Source: Rhizobium sp. Q54 (GTDB lineage Bacteria > Pseudomonadota > Alphaproteobacteria > Micropepsales > Micropepsaceae). Taken from it: a DNA stretch of 64,000 nucleotides. This document shows positions 44,432 to 53,711 of the stretch, in pieces; positions within the stretch are counted from its first letter, which is position 1, and each line of letters starts with the position of its first letter. The position numbers and the translations under genes are program-made. Location of the stretch: assembly GCA_945860165.1 (NCBI GenBank), contig CAMAPL010000011.1, positions 1 to 64,000 on the forward strand. Reading direction: 5' to 3'. The notes under the pieces were generated by a model, which did no database searches, was not told the DNA's origin, and saw nothing but the letters and a program-made list of their open reading frames with translations.

Positions 44432-45163
44432 TTAGCCCTCCGCCGAATAGATGGAAACTGGCGGACGGGGATAAGGCACGTTGTGCTTGTCGATATGGTC
44501 GCGATAGTCATAGCGCGCGCCAGGAAAGCCGATCATCTTCCACGAGGCCATGTTGCGGTTACCGCCATAAAGGGGATCGGCGAAGAAGCCCTCCATCGAG
44601 TTCTGCAGCATCATCTCGAAAAATTCCTTGGTGCTGAAACCGGGCTTGAGCCTGAGCGCGATCTTGCCGCCATCCATGCCGGCCAGCACCGCATCCTGCT
44701 GCGCCGGTGCAAGCTGCGCGAAGCCGCGCTTGTGGGTGGCGTGGGCGTAGTCGTTCAGGGCGCGAAGGCCCAGGCGATAGCGCCCGGCGGGCGTCAGATC
44801 GCCCTGGTAACCCTGGCTCGGCAGGCCGGGCATGAAAGGCCCTTTCATGTAAAGGCGCTGCGCCTGGCCGAATGCACCCGCCAGCTGGCGATCGATATAA
44901 ACGGCGCAGCCGCTGGCCTTGCCGCCGGGGGAAAGATTATCGGCGGGGATCAGCCGGTTCACCACCGCCTCAATGGTGACGACCTCGTCCGGGGTGAAGA
45001 AATACCAGCCCAGCGGATTGACCGGCTTGGGCGGCTCGCCCGCAAACGGCGACCAGGGCATGGTGCCGGATATGCTTGCGCCATCGGCAGTGGCAGCCAA
45101 GATCGGTAGCGCCGCAACCGATGCAAGCAACCGGCGGCGGCTCAGCGCGCGCTGTTCTGACAT
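44432..45163 (-). CDS. Gluconate-2-dehydrogenase small (gamma) subunit type
   Basis: 243 residues from the ATG at 45163, with GGGGAATCGGGA upstream. SRRRLLASVAALPILAATADGA is a twin-arginine signal that probably exports the complex with the FAD subunit. The body has FFTPDEVVTIEAVVNRLIPADNLSPGGKASGCAVYID and the MMLQNSMEGFFADPLYGGNRNMASWKMIGFPG block typical of this subunit family. It is first in the operon and four bases from the FAD subunit. Confidence 0.92.
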   Translation of the reverse strand: MSEQRALSRRRLLASVAALPILAATADGASISGTMPWSPFAGEPPKPVNPLGWYFFTPDEVVTIEAVVNRLIPADNLSPGGKASGCAVYIDRQLAGAFGQAQRLYMKGPFMPGLPSQGYQGDLTPAGRYRLGLRALNDYAHATHKRGFAQLAPAQQDAVLAGMDGGKIALRLKPGFSTKEFFEMMLQNSMEGFFADPLYGGNRNMASWKMIGFPGARYDYRDHIDKHNVPYPRPPVSIYSAEG

Positions 45164-45470
45164 TCCCGATTCCCCAACCGCGATTCTTGTTTTTGTTGCG
45201 ATCATCCTATGCGCGAGTTCCGCCCAGGGCAAAGACCCTCCCCCATGTGCGCAGCACGAATGGTGGAGGTGGCGTAGCTTGCCCCGGCCAGCGAAGCCGG
45301 AGGGGGCCGGTATAGGTTTTGCAGCCGCGAAACAAGGCAGGCTGCGTAATTGCGCAAAGTTCGCAGCGAAACCAGGAAACCCAGGGAATTATGGATTTTA
45401 TCAGGAACGAAGGTCGGCGGGCTGGGTTCAGTAAGGGCGGCTGGGATAACCTTTTGGAGGACAAACCGTA

Positions 45471-45653
45471 ATGGCGAATAACCAGAATCAGAATGACCAG
45501 ACCAAAGGTCAGCAGAAGCACCAGAACCAGCCGCAGTCGGGCCACCAGTCCGGCCAGCAGCAGCGCAAGCAGGACCAGAAGTCGGACAATGACGACAAGT
45601 CCTCGAGCGGCCAGCAAAACAAGTCGAACGACCAGCAGAACAAGCAGCGCTAA
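45471..45653 (+). CDS. Low-complexity Gln/Asn/Lys/Ser-rich small protein
   Basis: 60 residues of nearly pure Q, N, K, S, D and G (QNQNDQTKGQQKHQNQPQSG...). GGAGG at normal distance from the ATG and a terminator right after the stop support a real gene. It should be disordered and hydrophilic, similar in feel to stress-linked hydrophilins. No function assigned. The opposite strand gives a hydrophobic shadow that I reject. Confidence 0.6.
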   Translation: MANNQNQNDQTKGQQKHQNQPQSGHQSGQQQRKQDQKSDNDDKSSSGQQNKSNDQQNKQR

Positions 45654-45673
45654 CCACGCCGCTTAAAAACAAG

Positions 45674-45723
45674 AAGGCCCGGTGGGAGTTGGCTAGCGCC
45701 ACCTTACCACCGGGCCTTTTTCC
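45674..45723 (+). terminator. Terminator after the Q/N-rich gene
   Basis: AAGGCCCGGTGG and CCACCGGGCCTT form a perfect 12-bp stem, followed by TTTTTCC. The loop contains a second small pairing. Confidence 0.88.
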
Positions 45724-45767
45724 TTTGTATTGTTGTATTTTAGGGCACGAAAGACCAAATTGACAGG

Positions 45768-46640
45768 ATGGCCGTCAAACAAGCTCCCAGCCGCCTGCAA
45801 GGCGAACTGGCGCGCCGCATCCTGCGCGCGCTGAAAGCGCAGAACGCGCCCATCGGCTACCGCCTGGTGGAACTGGACCTGTGTGCCGCCTTTGATGTCT
45901 CGCGCACACCCGTTCGCGGCGCGCTGCAATTGCTGGCGGCGGGTGGCGTGATCACCGCGCGGGAGGGGCGCGGTTACGTGCTGGCCAAAACCATCCAGGA
46001 CGCACCCGAAGACGCCAACGGCGAGGACGAGAAAGACGATCGCCTGTTCGCTGGCCTGGCCGAGGCGCGCGCCAGGGGAAAGCTTGCCGACCAGTTCACC
46101 CAGCAGGAAGTCGTGCGCGCCTTTGATGCGCGGCTGTCCAGCGTGATGCGGGTGCTGCGGCTGCTGGCCGAACTGGGACTTGTCGAGCGCCGACCCGGCA
46201 ATGGCTGGGCCTTCATCGCCGATGCCGCACGGGTTCTGAACGAAAGTTATGCCTTCCGCCGCGCGCTGGAGCCGCAGATGCTGCTGCAACAGGGCTTCCG
46301 GCTGGATCGCACCTGGGCGGAAAAAGCCCGCGCCAGCCACGAAAAATTGCGCAAGAAGCCCTGGCGGGCCGGCGACGGCGCCGATTTCCACGACATCAAC
46401 GCCGATTTTCACGAGCAGTTGGCGCGCTGTTCGGGCAATCGCGCCATGCTGAGGGCTGTGCAAAATCAGATCCAGTTGCGCCGTTTTCTCAGCGGTCAGT
46501 GGGACTATCCGGTGGATCAGGTGCACAGCGCCATCGACGACCATCTGGAAATCCTAGCGGCGCTGGAAGCGGGATATGCCGATAAGGCCGCGGCGCTCAT
46601 GCTGCATCACCTGACCACCAGCGCATCACAGGCGCACTGA
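45768..46640 (+). CDS. GntR-family regulator with two winged-helix domains and an FCD-like domain
   Basis: 290 residues. A first winged helix (IGYRLVELDLCAAFDVSRTPVRGALQLLAAGGVITAREGRGYVL) is followed by a charged linker and a second, more divergent one (KLADQFTQQEVVRAFDARLSSVMRVLRLLAELGLVERRPGNGWAFI). From about residue 160 an all-helical FCD-like ligand domain follows, with DFHDINADFHEQLARCSGNRAML, where Asp and His could bind metal. FadR-type regulators sense organic acids; this could control sugar-acid genes nearby, but its operator is unknown. Confidence 0.85.
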   Translation: MAVKQAPSRLQGELARRILRALKAQNAPIGYRLVELDLCAAFDVSRTPVRGALQLLAAGGVITAREGRGYVLAKTIQDAPEDANGEDEKDDRLFAGLAEARARGKLADQFTQQEVVRAFDARLSSVMRVLRLLAELGLVERRPGNGWAFIADAARVLNESYAFRRALEPQMLLQQGFRLDRTWAEKARASHEKLRKKPWRAGDGADFHDINADFHEQLARCSGNRAMLRAVQNQIQLRRFLSGQWDYPVDQVHSAIDDHLEILAALEAGYADKAAALMLHHLTTSASQAH

Positions 46641-46643
46641 CCG

Positions 46644-48068
46644 TCAATAGATGTCGCGCCGATACAAGCCGTCCTGCGTCATCTGGTCGAGCTTTCCCTC
46701 TCCGACAAGGGCGACCAGCGCATCCTGCACGCCCGCCGCCATCTGAAGGCCGCCGCAGACCAGGACCGATGCCCCGGCTTCGATCCAGCTGCGGATCTCT
46801 TCGCCCTGCTCCGTCACCAGGTTCTGGACATAGCGTTTGGGAGAAACATCGCGCGAAAATACCAGATCGGTTTTCGCCAGCGTGCCGTCGGCCTGCCATG
46901 CGCGTATGTCATCGGCATAATACAGATCGGTCTTTTCACCGCGCTCACCGAACAGCAGCCAGCCGCCAGCCAGCTTCATGGCCTGCCGGTATTGGAGATG
47001 GGCGCGCAGCCCCGCCATGCCGGTGCCTGCACCGATCAAAATCTGGGAACCATCACTAGGGGGCTGAAAGTTGGGGTTGGGCCGCAGGCGCAACTTTACC
47101 ACGCCGCCCACCTCGGCGGTCTGGGTCAGCCAGCCCGAGCCCAGACCCAGGCTGCCATCATCCTTGACCGCCTTGCGCACCAGAAGCTCCATGCGCCCAC
47201 TTTGCGGCAGCGAGGCGATGGAATATTCGCGGGGCGGGAAAGATTCCAGCCGTTCCACCAGCCACTCCAGCGCAATGCCTTCGACCTCGTGCGGGCGCGG
47301 CAAGCGGCTATGGGCGATGATGTCGCGCAGGAATGTCCAGTGGCCATGCCAGCGGAAGCTCAACTCCCCGTTCAGCCTGTGATAGCGCAAAAAGCTTTCC
47401 ACCGCCGCTTCGCTGTTGCGCGGCCAGATCTCCGCAATGTCGCCGGCGGTCCAGACCATCTGTGACAGCTCGCGTGGCGTCAGCGCGATATGCCAGGTTT
47501 CGCCGCCCGCGCTGCCCGGATTCAGTAACCGGCGCTCGGCCAGAATCCAGCCCTGCGGCGGTCCGGGCATCAGCTGCTCGACGCTGGTGGTGGCGCCCAG
47601 CCGGGTGAGCTGCTCGCACCATTTGCTCATCGCTGCGATATCATCATCGCCGTCGACGCAGATGATATCGAACAGGCGGCGCGCTTTGCTAGCCGCCAAC
47701 CAGCGATCCACACTTTGGCCGAAGCCGCAAAACGTGGCGTCGTATTTCCTGTCGCCGCGCGCCAGCACGGCATAATTCAGCCCCTTGAGAGCAGCCTGCT
47801 GGGCCATCTGCTTGCGCTCGAAGGCTCGCGCCGAATCGGGCGCCTCACCCGCGCCATAGGTGCTGGTCACGACCAGAAGCGTACCGGCCTCCGCCATCTC
47901 AGACGCAGTCAGGCTGCCCAGAGCGGCGACCCGCACCAGGCTTGCCCCGGCCAGGGCATTGGCGCTGCGCCAGGCAATGGTTTCGGCAGCCCCCGTCTGG
48001 CTGGCGAAGGCGACCAGAATCTTGCCGCCGGGCTTGGGGGCGCTTCTGAACAGGGAACCGAAGACCAT
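46644..48068 (-). CDS. Diflavin reductase (CysJ / P450-reductase-like)
   Basis: 474 residues from the ATG at 48068. It has an N-terminal flavodoxin domain (ASQTGAAETIAWRSANAL, TSTYGAGEAPDSA), an FAD domain (REYSIASLP) and an NADP-binding domain (IGAGTGMAGLRAHLQYR) ending in YRRDIY. A partner hemoprotein (sulfite reductase beta or P450) is not seen here. It converges with the GntR gene, three bases apart. Confidence 0.88.
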   Translation of the reverse strand: MVFGSLFRSAPKPGGKILVAFASQTGAAETIAWRSANALAGASLVRVAALGSLTASEMAEAGTLLVVTSTYGAGEAPDSARAFERKQMAQQAALKGLNYAVLARGDRKYDATFCGFGQSVDRWLAASKARRLFDIICVDGDDDIAAMSKWCEQLTRLGATTSVEQLMPGPPQGWILAERRLLNPGSAGGETWHIALTPRELSQMVWTAGDIAEIWPRNSEAAVESFLRYHRLNGELSFRWHGHWTFLRDIIAHSRLPRPHEVEGIALEWLVERLESFPPREYSIASLPQSGRMELLVRKAVKDDGSLGLGSGWLTQTAEVGGVVKLRLRPNPNFQPPSDGSQILIGAGTGMAGLRAHLQYRQAMKLAGGWLLFGERGEKTDLYYADDIRAWQADGTLAKTDLVFSRDVSPKRYVQNLVTEQGEEIRSWIEAGASVLVCGGLQMAAGVQDALVALVGEGKLDQMTQDGLYRRDIY

Positions 48069-48208
48069 GGCGCGCACTAACACAGGGGCGGGCAGCCGCG
48101 CAAACCGTGGTTTTCTCACGATTTTTGCGGAAGGTGGAACTTTTACTACCACCGGCGACCGCCTCGCGCGTTCCCTATGTCCAAGACCAACTGGCCGCGA
48201 GGGCCTGC

Positions 48209-48373
48209 ATGTCCGCCAATATCATCGTGATCCAGCCGCTGGTCGCGCTGCTTTTCGGAATCCTGATTCTGATCCTGCCGCGTCTGCTGAATTATCTGAT
48301 CTCGATCTATTTGATCTTTATCGGGCTGAGCGGGCTACTCCCCCAACTCTTCACTTTCACCACCACGACGTAG
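48209..48373 (+). CDS. DUF3096 small membrane protein
   Basis: 54 residues from the ATG at 48209: MSANIIVIQPLVALLFGILILILPRLLNYLISIYLIFIGLSGLL. Two membrane segments with the QP...L.P.LL.Y.....I..G pattern of DUF3096. Function unknown. The ORF track start 34 codons upstream is not supported. Confidence 0.75.
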   Translation: MSANIIVIQPLVALLFGILILILPRLLNYLISIYLIFIGLSGLLPQLFTFTTTT

Positions 48374-48417
48374 GCGCGTCAGCGAAAGCCGAAGCGACCA
48401 AAACAAGGAGCGATGTC

Positions 48418-48687
48418 ATGACCAAGGCCGAAAAACTCAAGCCCCATGAAGAAATGCCGGAGCATCGCAGCACCGACAAGCAGCCCGTGACCAAGGAATA
48501 AAAGATCGACGCCCAGATGGAAGTTTCCTTCCCGGCCAGCGATCCGCCATCCTTCTCGGGCGGCAATCACATCATCGGCGCGCCGACGGATCGCGAAAGC
48601 GAGTCTCCGACGGCTGAAGCGCCGGAGGTTGTCGCTGCCGAAAAGAAAACCAACCCCGGCGACGCCAAGAAGCCGCACACATACTGA
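48418..48687 (+). pseudogene. Small ESFPASDPPS-type protein gene interrupted by one TAA
   Basis: The frame from ATG 48418 reads 27 codons (MTKAEKLKPHEEMPEHRS...), meets TAA at 48499-48501 and continues without another stop to TGA at 48685. The part after the TAA holds MEVSFPASDPPSFSGG, the conserved core of short alphaproteobacterial proteins of unknown role. So the signature is separated from its start. An ATG at 48517 could restart just before the core. AAGGAG lies before the first ATG. Confidence 0.65.
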
Positions 48688-48801
48688 CTTTTGCAACCGG
48701 CAGTTCCACGCGTGCCGTCAAAACGCCTCCATTGCATGCCCCCCCCTTAACCGCGCGGAGCCTAGGCTTTGCGCGGGGGCGCACTCAGGAGTGAGCCGCT
48801 T

Positions 48802-49068
48802 ATGAGAGAAAAAAAACACGGCACGCATGTAATCGGACCGGATGGCTCGGTGCTGACGAGAGCGAACCTGCCGCCCGCCAATCTGAAGCGCTGGGTGGCG
48901 CGCCGCAAAGCCGAAGTCATCGCCGCGGTCAAAGGCGGGCTGCTGACCATGCCGCAGGCCTGCGCCCGCTATTCCATTTCCACTGAGGAATTCCTGTAAT
49001 GGGAACGCCATTATGAAAGCGAAGGCCTGGAAAGCCTGCGCGGCGACCTCGGCACGCTACAGCACTAG
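48802..49068 (+). pseudogene. sciP: SciP (DUF1153) cell-cycle regulator gene with a premature TAA
   Basis: From ATG 48802 (AGGAG upstream) the protein reads MREKKHGTHVIGPDGSVLTRANLPPAN, then RRKAEVIAAVKGGLLTMPQACARYSISTEEFL, the helix-turn-helix of SciP, and stops at TAA 48997-48999 after 65 residues. In the same frame WERHYESEGLESLRGDLGTLQH follows to TAG at 49066. Relatives have EEFxxW.....HG..GLR... there, about 90 residues in all. SciP binds DNA and CtrA and represses CtrA-activated promoters. The truncated form keeps the HTH but loses the C-terminal helix. The far stop overlaps the end of the dsbD-like gene. Confidence 0.72.
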
Positions 49069-51095
49069 CTTTCCAGCGCCGCCAGGACACCGGCCTCGGT
49101 GAGAATCTGGGGCAGGATTTTCGGCGCGGCTCCGCCCGGGGCGTAATACAGATATAGCGGCACGCCCGAACGGCCATATTCTTTAAGCAGCGCAGTGATT
49201 TCGGGATTCTGGTTGGTCCAGTCCGCCACCATGTAAACCACATTCTTCTGCGCGAAGGCGCTTTGGACGGGCTGCTTGTTCAGCACCGCTTCCTCATTCA
49301 CCAGACAGGTGATGCACCAGGCTGCGGTGGCATCCACAAACACAGCACGGCCCTGGGCGCGATAAGACGCCAGCTTGGCGGTGCTGTAGGATTCGCCGCG
49401 CGTAGTCTGGGTCGCCGGCACGGGCACTGCGCCGCGCAACTGATTGACACCCCACAAGGCCCCCAGCAGCACCAGCAGCGCCGCAACGGTGCCGAGGATG
49501 CGGCCGCGCGCCGTCATGTCGCGCGTCACGCTCCACAGCCATGCGGCCATCGCCACGAAAATCATCGCCGCCGAGACGATGGCGACACCGCGCGGGCCGG
49601 CCTGCTGCGCCAGCACCCAGACCAACCAGGCGGCGGCCATGTACATGGGAAACGCCAGGAATTGCTTCAGCCGCAGCATCCAGGGACCAGGTCTAGGCAG
49701 GAAAGACAGCGCCCGCGGCCACAGGCCCAGCAGGATGAAGGGAAGCGCAAAGCCGACCCCCAGCGCCACAAAAACTGCCAAGGCCGCGGCTACGCCTTGC
49801 GACAGTGCAAAGCCCAGTGCTGCGGCCATAAAAGGCGCGGTGCAGGGCGCGGCCACCGCGACGGCGAGCACGCCGGTGAAGAAAGCGCCAAGCGAACCGT
49901 TCTTGCGCGTCAGCCCCTCGCCAGCGGTGATGCTGCCGACCTCGAACAGGCCGGAAAGATTGAGGCCCACCGCAAACACCAGCAGCGCGAAGCCCGCCAC
50001 CACCATGGGCGACTGCAACTGAAAGCCCCAGCCGATGGTCGCGCCGCCCTGGCGCAGCAAAAGGACCAGCAATCCCAGCGCCGCGAAGCTGACAATCGCG
50101 CCCAGCGCATAGGAGAAGCTTTCGCGGCGGCCTTCGGTGCCGTGCTGCGCCAGCGCCAGCGCCTTCATCGCCAGGATCGGCAGCACGCAGGGCATCATGT
50201 TGAGGATCAGCCCGCCCAACAGTGCGAACAGGATCGCCAGCCACAAAGTGAGATCACCCTCGGCGGCAACTTGCGTGAATTCCGCGGCCGGCACCGGTCC
50301 AGGCTGGGCATTCACTTCCAGCGCCTGGACCGACCCATCGGACGAGGTAAGAACCAGCAGGCCTTCCAGCAGCGCGCTGACTTTGGCGCCAGGCGTCAGG
50401 CGCAGCACCAACCCATCCTTGGCATAGCCGACAAGCTGGGGCGCGGGATTCTTGATCAGTCCGGAACGCGCCGGAAAGAAATCTGCACCTTTGGGACGCG
50501 CCGACACCAAGTTAGGCGCAGCAACATACAGGTCGAGCACATTGCCCAGCGCATAGGTGATCTTCCAGGGTGACACCACAGGCAGCAGCGCGCGCGCCGC
50601 CGCGAAGTCCTTGGCCTCCGCCGGATCGGGCGCCTGGGCGCCGATCGGGACGGTGATACTCAGCGATCGTTCTTCGGGAATGCAGATATTCTTGCACACC
50701 AGCCAGCTGGCGGACGCCTTGATCGTCACCGTCTCGCCAGCCTTTGCGTCAGCGGGCGCAGTGATTTTGCTCAGCAGCCAGAGCTTGCCTTCATAGCCGT
50801 AATCCATCAGCGGCCCGACCGGCACGCGCATGGGGCGCGGCCACTGGATGGCATCAGCCTTCCAGCCCGGCGGCAATGTCCATTCAATGATGGTGGGCGC
50901 ACCGGCATCGCCGGGATTCTTCCAATAGGTGTGCCATTCGGGCGCGATCTGTTCTTCCAGCGCGACGGTGATGCTACCGCTGGGAGCGACGGCCTTGCCC
51001 TCGGCGATCAGCCGGGCCTGGACCTTGGGCTGGGAGTCCTGCGCCATGGCGGGCGCGGCCATGAACAGGGCCAGAAAGAGAAGTATGTGCTTCAT
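49065..51095 (-). CDS. DsbD-family thiol:disulfide interchange protein (ScsB-like)
   Basis: 676 residues. After a Sec signal the N-terminal periplasmic domain carries WLVCKNICIPEE. Eight or so membrane helices follow, with redox cysteines in LNMMPCVLPILAMKAL and AAPCTAPFMAAALG. The C-terminal thioredoxin-like domain has AAWCITCLVNE. The protein moves reducing power from the cytosol to periplasmic thiols and to cytochrome c maturation, relevant for the many c-type hemes here. Confidence 0.93.
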   Translation of the reverse strand: MKHILLFLALFMAAPAMAQDSQPKVQARLIAEGKAVAPSGSITVALEEQIAPEWHTYWKNPGDAGAPTIIEWTLPPGWKADAIQWPRPMRVPVGPLMDYGYEGKLWLLSKITAPADAKAGETVTIKASASWLVCKNICIPEERSLSITVPIGAQAPDPAEAKDFAAARALLPVVSPWKITYALGNVLDLYVAAPNLVSARPKGADFFPARSGLIKNPAPQLVGYAKDGLVLRLTPGAKVSALLEGLLVLTSSDGSVQALEVNAQPGPVPAAEFTQVAAEGDLTLWLAILFALLGGLILNMMPCVLPILAMKALALAQHGTEGRRESFSYALGAIVSFAALGLLVLLLRQGGATIGWGFQLQSPMVVAGFALLVFAVGLNLSGLFEVGSITAGEGLTRKNGSLGAFFTGVLAVAVAAPCTAPFMAAALGFALSQGVAAALAVFVALGVGFALPFILLGLWPRALSFLPRPGPWMLRLKQFLAFPMYMAAAWLVWVLAQQAGPRGVAIVSAAMIFVAMAAWLWSVTRDMTARGRILGTVAALLVLLGALWGVNQLRGAVPVPATQTTRGESYSTAKLASYRAQGRAVFVDATAAWCITCLVNEEAVLNKQPVQSAFAQKNVVYMVADWTNQNPEITALLKEYGRSGVPLYLYYAPGGAAPKILPQILTEAGVLAALES

Positions 51096-51159
51096 GCCCC
51101 TGCCCTATACCGGTTCGCCATGCTATTCGCCAGTAACGGCAAACGGTTACAGGCAGGGT

Positions 51160-51729
51160 ATGCGGATCACGGGCGGAAAACTGGGCGGACGGCGGCTGAT
51201 TGTGCCCGAGGATGTCAGTGTGCGCCCCACCAGCGACCGCTCCCGCCAGGCGATCTTTAATATCCTGCGGCACAAGGATTTCGGTATCGGCTTTGCGCTG
51301 GAAGACGCGGCGGTCGCCGATCTGTTCGCCGGCACCGGCGCGCTGGGCATTGAGGCTTTGTCACAAGGGGCGCGCTGGTGCCTTTTGGTGGACGACAACG
51401 CCGACAGCCGCGCCATCCAGCGCGAGAATATCGAAGCCCTGGGCCTGACCGGCGTCACCCGCATCTGGCGGCGCGATGCCTGCGATCTGGGTCCGCTGGG
51501 GCCCAGCGCGGGCGGGCCGTTCAACCTGGTGTTCATGGATCCGCCCTATCGCAAGAACCTGATCCCGCCCGCACTCAAGAGCCTGAAGGACGGTGGCTGG
51601 CTGGCCGACAAAGCCCTGATCGTGGCCGAGACCAACGCCAGCGAAGAGGTTGATCTCGCGGGTTTCACGCTGCTCGACGAACGCGATTATGGCGAGACGC
51701 GGATGCGATTTTTAACGCCAACTCCCTAA
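51160..51729 (+). CDS. rsmD: 16S rRNA (guanine966-N2)-methyltransferase
   Basis: 189 residues from the ATG at 51160: MRITGGKLGGRRLIVPEDVSVRPTSDRSRQAIFNIL is the RsmD start, followed by VADLFAGTGALGIEALSQGA (SAM site) and the catalytic FMDPPYRKN. The ORF track's upstream extension is rejected. Confidence 0.94.
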   Translation: MRITGGKLGGRRLIVPEDVSVRPTSDRSRQAIFNILRHKDFGIGFALEDAAVADLFAGTGALGIEALSQGARWCLLVDDNADSRAIQRENIEALGLTGVTRIWRRDACDLGPLGPSAGGPFNLVFMDPPYRKNLIPPALKSLKDGGWLADKALIVAETNASEEVDLAGFTLLDERDYGETRMRFLTPTP

Positions 51730-51731
51730 TT

Positions 51732-51830
51732 CACCATGGCCGGGTTTAACCCGGCCATCCATGGTGACCCTTGCTCTGGATGGGCGGGTCGTGAAGTTTA
51801 CCCTCCGGCCGCGCTTTGCGCGGGCCGGAG
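51732..51830. terminator. Two strong hairpins between rsmD and mutL
   Basis: ATGGCCGGG / CCCGGCCAT with TTTAA loop (51736-51758) and CTCCGGCCGCGC / GCGCGGGCCGGAG with TTT loop (51803-51830). The two genes converge, so this fits a shared terminator zone, though no T-run is present. Confidence 0.6.
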
Positions 51831-51859
51831 AGCCCGCGCATGGTGAGTGAGAAGCTTGG

Positions 51860-53650
51860 CTATCTTCGCCCAAATAGCTTTTCGATATCGGCCAGTTTGA
51901 GTTCGACATAGGTCGGGCGGCCGTGATTGCACTGGCCGGAATGTGGTGTGGCTTCCATCTCGCGCAGCAGGGCGTTCATCTCCTCGGCATTGAGGCGGCG
52001 GCCCGCCCGCACACTCATATGGCAGGCCAACGTGCCCGATACTTCTTCCAGCCGTTCCTTCAGCGAAAGCGCGTTGCCGGTTTCGGCGATCTCATCCGCC
52101 AGGTCGCGCACCAGGCCTTTCACATCCAGCTTGCCCAGCATGGCGGGGACTTCGCGCACCACCACCGCATCGGGGCCGAAGGCTTCGATCACCAGCCCCA
52201 GCTCGGCCAGTTCGGCGGCGCGGCCGGCAACGCGCGCCACTTCGCTGGGATCGAGGTCCACCACTTCGGGGATCAGCAGGGGCTGGCGCGCGATGCCGCC
52301 ATTGGCCAGCGCCTTTTTCATCCGCTCATAGACCAGCCGCTCATGGGCGGCGTGCTGATCGACAATGACAATGCCGTCGGCGGTCTGGGCCACGACATAG
52401 GTTTCATGCAGCTGGGCCCTTGCAACGCCTAAAGGGGCCACACCCAGCGGCGTGTTCGCCGCGGCTTCCATCGGCGCCTCTTCCATCCGCACCGACATCG
52501 GCAAGGATGCGGCATAGGACGGTGCCGCCTCCCGCACAGCGGAAAAAATGTTCGGCGACTGGAACGGCGACGGCGCCTGACGCTGGAAGGCAGCCAACGC
52601 ACTGCCCGCAACGGTGGTCGAGGCGCGATGGCCGGCATCGGCCAGTGCGTGTTTCAGCGCCCCCACGATCAGCCCGCGCACCAGTCCGGCATCGCGGAAG
52701 CGCACTTCGGTCTTGGCGGGATGGACATTCACATCGACGAAATCGGGATCGCAGTCCAGAAACAGTGCCAGCGCGGGATGACGATCACGGGCCAGGAAAT
52801 CGGCATAGGCGCCGCGCACCGCCCCCACCAGCAGCTTGTCGCGCACCGGGCGGCCATTAACGAACAGGAACTGCATCGCGGCATTGGCGCGGTTGTAGGT
52901 GGGAAGACCGGCATAACCGCTCAGCCTGACGCCTTCACGCACTGCCTCCACGCCGGCGGCATTGTCGCCGAACTCGCGGCCCATGATCCGGGCGAGGCGC
53001 GGCAGGCGCCCGTCCATCAGGTCGGGCTCGGCCGCCATATCGAGCGCCTTGCGCCCGTCCAAGATTAGCATGAAAGCGATGTCGGGCCGCGCCATCGCCA
53101 GCCGCTTGACGATATCGATGATCGCCAGGTCTTCCGAGCGCGACGATTTCAGGAATTTCAGCCGTGCCGGGGTGGCATAGAACAACTCGCGCACTTCGGC
53201 GCGGGTGCCGTGCTGGCCGGGTGCGCGAAAGCCGACAGGCATCGGACCCTGGACGCGGCCGCCATCGATCCTGATTTCCGAAGCTTCGCCCTCCCTGGTC
53301 CGGCTGGCGATGGAAAGCCGCGCCACCGCGCCGATGGACGGCAGTGCCTCGCCACGAAAGCCCATGGTCACAATATGCGAAAGATCGTCTTCGCCGCCCG
53401 CCAGCGGCAGCTTGGAGGTGGCGTGGCGCTGGATCGCAAGCCTGAGATCGTCGGCACTCATGCCGATGCCATCATCTTCCACCAGCAGCAGGTCGGCGCC
53501 GCCATTGGAGGCAGCAATGTCGATGCGGGTGGCGCCCGCATCCATCGCATTTTCCACCAGTTCCTTGATCGCCGCCGCCGGGCGCTCGACCACCTCGCCC
53601 GCCGCGATGCGGTTGACGGTACCTTCCGAAAGTTGGCGGATTCTGCTCAT
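51860..53650 (-). CDS. mutL: DNA mismatch repair protein MutL
   Basis: 596 residues. The GHKL ATPase motifs are [29 protein letters not shown] and [14 protein letters not shown]; the C-terminal dimer domain ends [32 protein letters not shown]. It couples MutS recognition to repair. It is the last gene of the ribF-to-mutL block. Confidence 0.96.
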   Translation of the reverse strand: MSRIRQLSEGTVNRIAAGEVVERPAAAIKELVENAMDAGATRIDIAASNGGADLLLVEDDGIGMSADDLRLAIQRHATSKLPLAGGEDDLSHIVTMGFRGEALPSIGAVARLSIASRTREGEASEIRIDGGRVQGPMPVGFRAPGQHGTRAEVRELFYATPARLKFLKSSRSEDLAIIDIVKRLAMARPDIAFMLILDGRKALDMAAEPDLMDGRLPRLARIMGREFGDNAAGVEAVREGVRLSGYAGLPTYNRANAAMQFLFVNGRPVRDKLLVGAVRGAYADFLARDRHPALALFLDCDPDFVDVNVHPAKTEVRFRDAGLVRGLIVGALKHALADAGHRASTTVAGSALAAFQRQAPSPFQSPNIFSAVREAAPSYAASLPMSVRMEEAPMEAAANTPLGVAPLGVARAQLHETYVVAQTADGIVIVDQHAAHERLVYERMKKALANGGIARQPLLIPEVVDLDPSEVARVAGRAAELAELGLVIEAFGPDAVVVREVPAMLGKLDVKGLVRDLADEIAETGNALSLKERLEEVSGTLACHMSVRAGRRLNAEEMNALLREMEATPHSGQCNHGRPTYVELKLADIEKLFGRR

Positions 53651-53711
53651 GCGCCCAAGCCTAGCAGCCGCCGGCCCAGAGGCGGCGCGCTCCTCACGTC
53701 CATCAACAGTT

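Noticed and set aside
45207-45617. Hydrophobic minus-strand ORF opposite the Q/N-rich gene
   Set aside because: Leu/Val-rich composition is what the reverse complement of CAG/AAC/AAG codons gives; no ribosome site.
32364-49068. Alternative genetic code (TAG or TAA as sense) to explain the in-frame stops
   Set aside because: TAG and TAA both end intact genes in the window (for example the aldehyde dehydrogenase with TAG, infA and groES with TAA), and no core gene carries an internal stop.
49263-50573. 436-residue plus-strand ORF antisense to the DsbD gene
   Set aside because: Very His/Gln/Arg-rich shadow with no recognisable domain.
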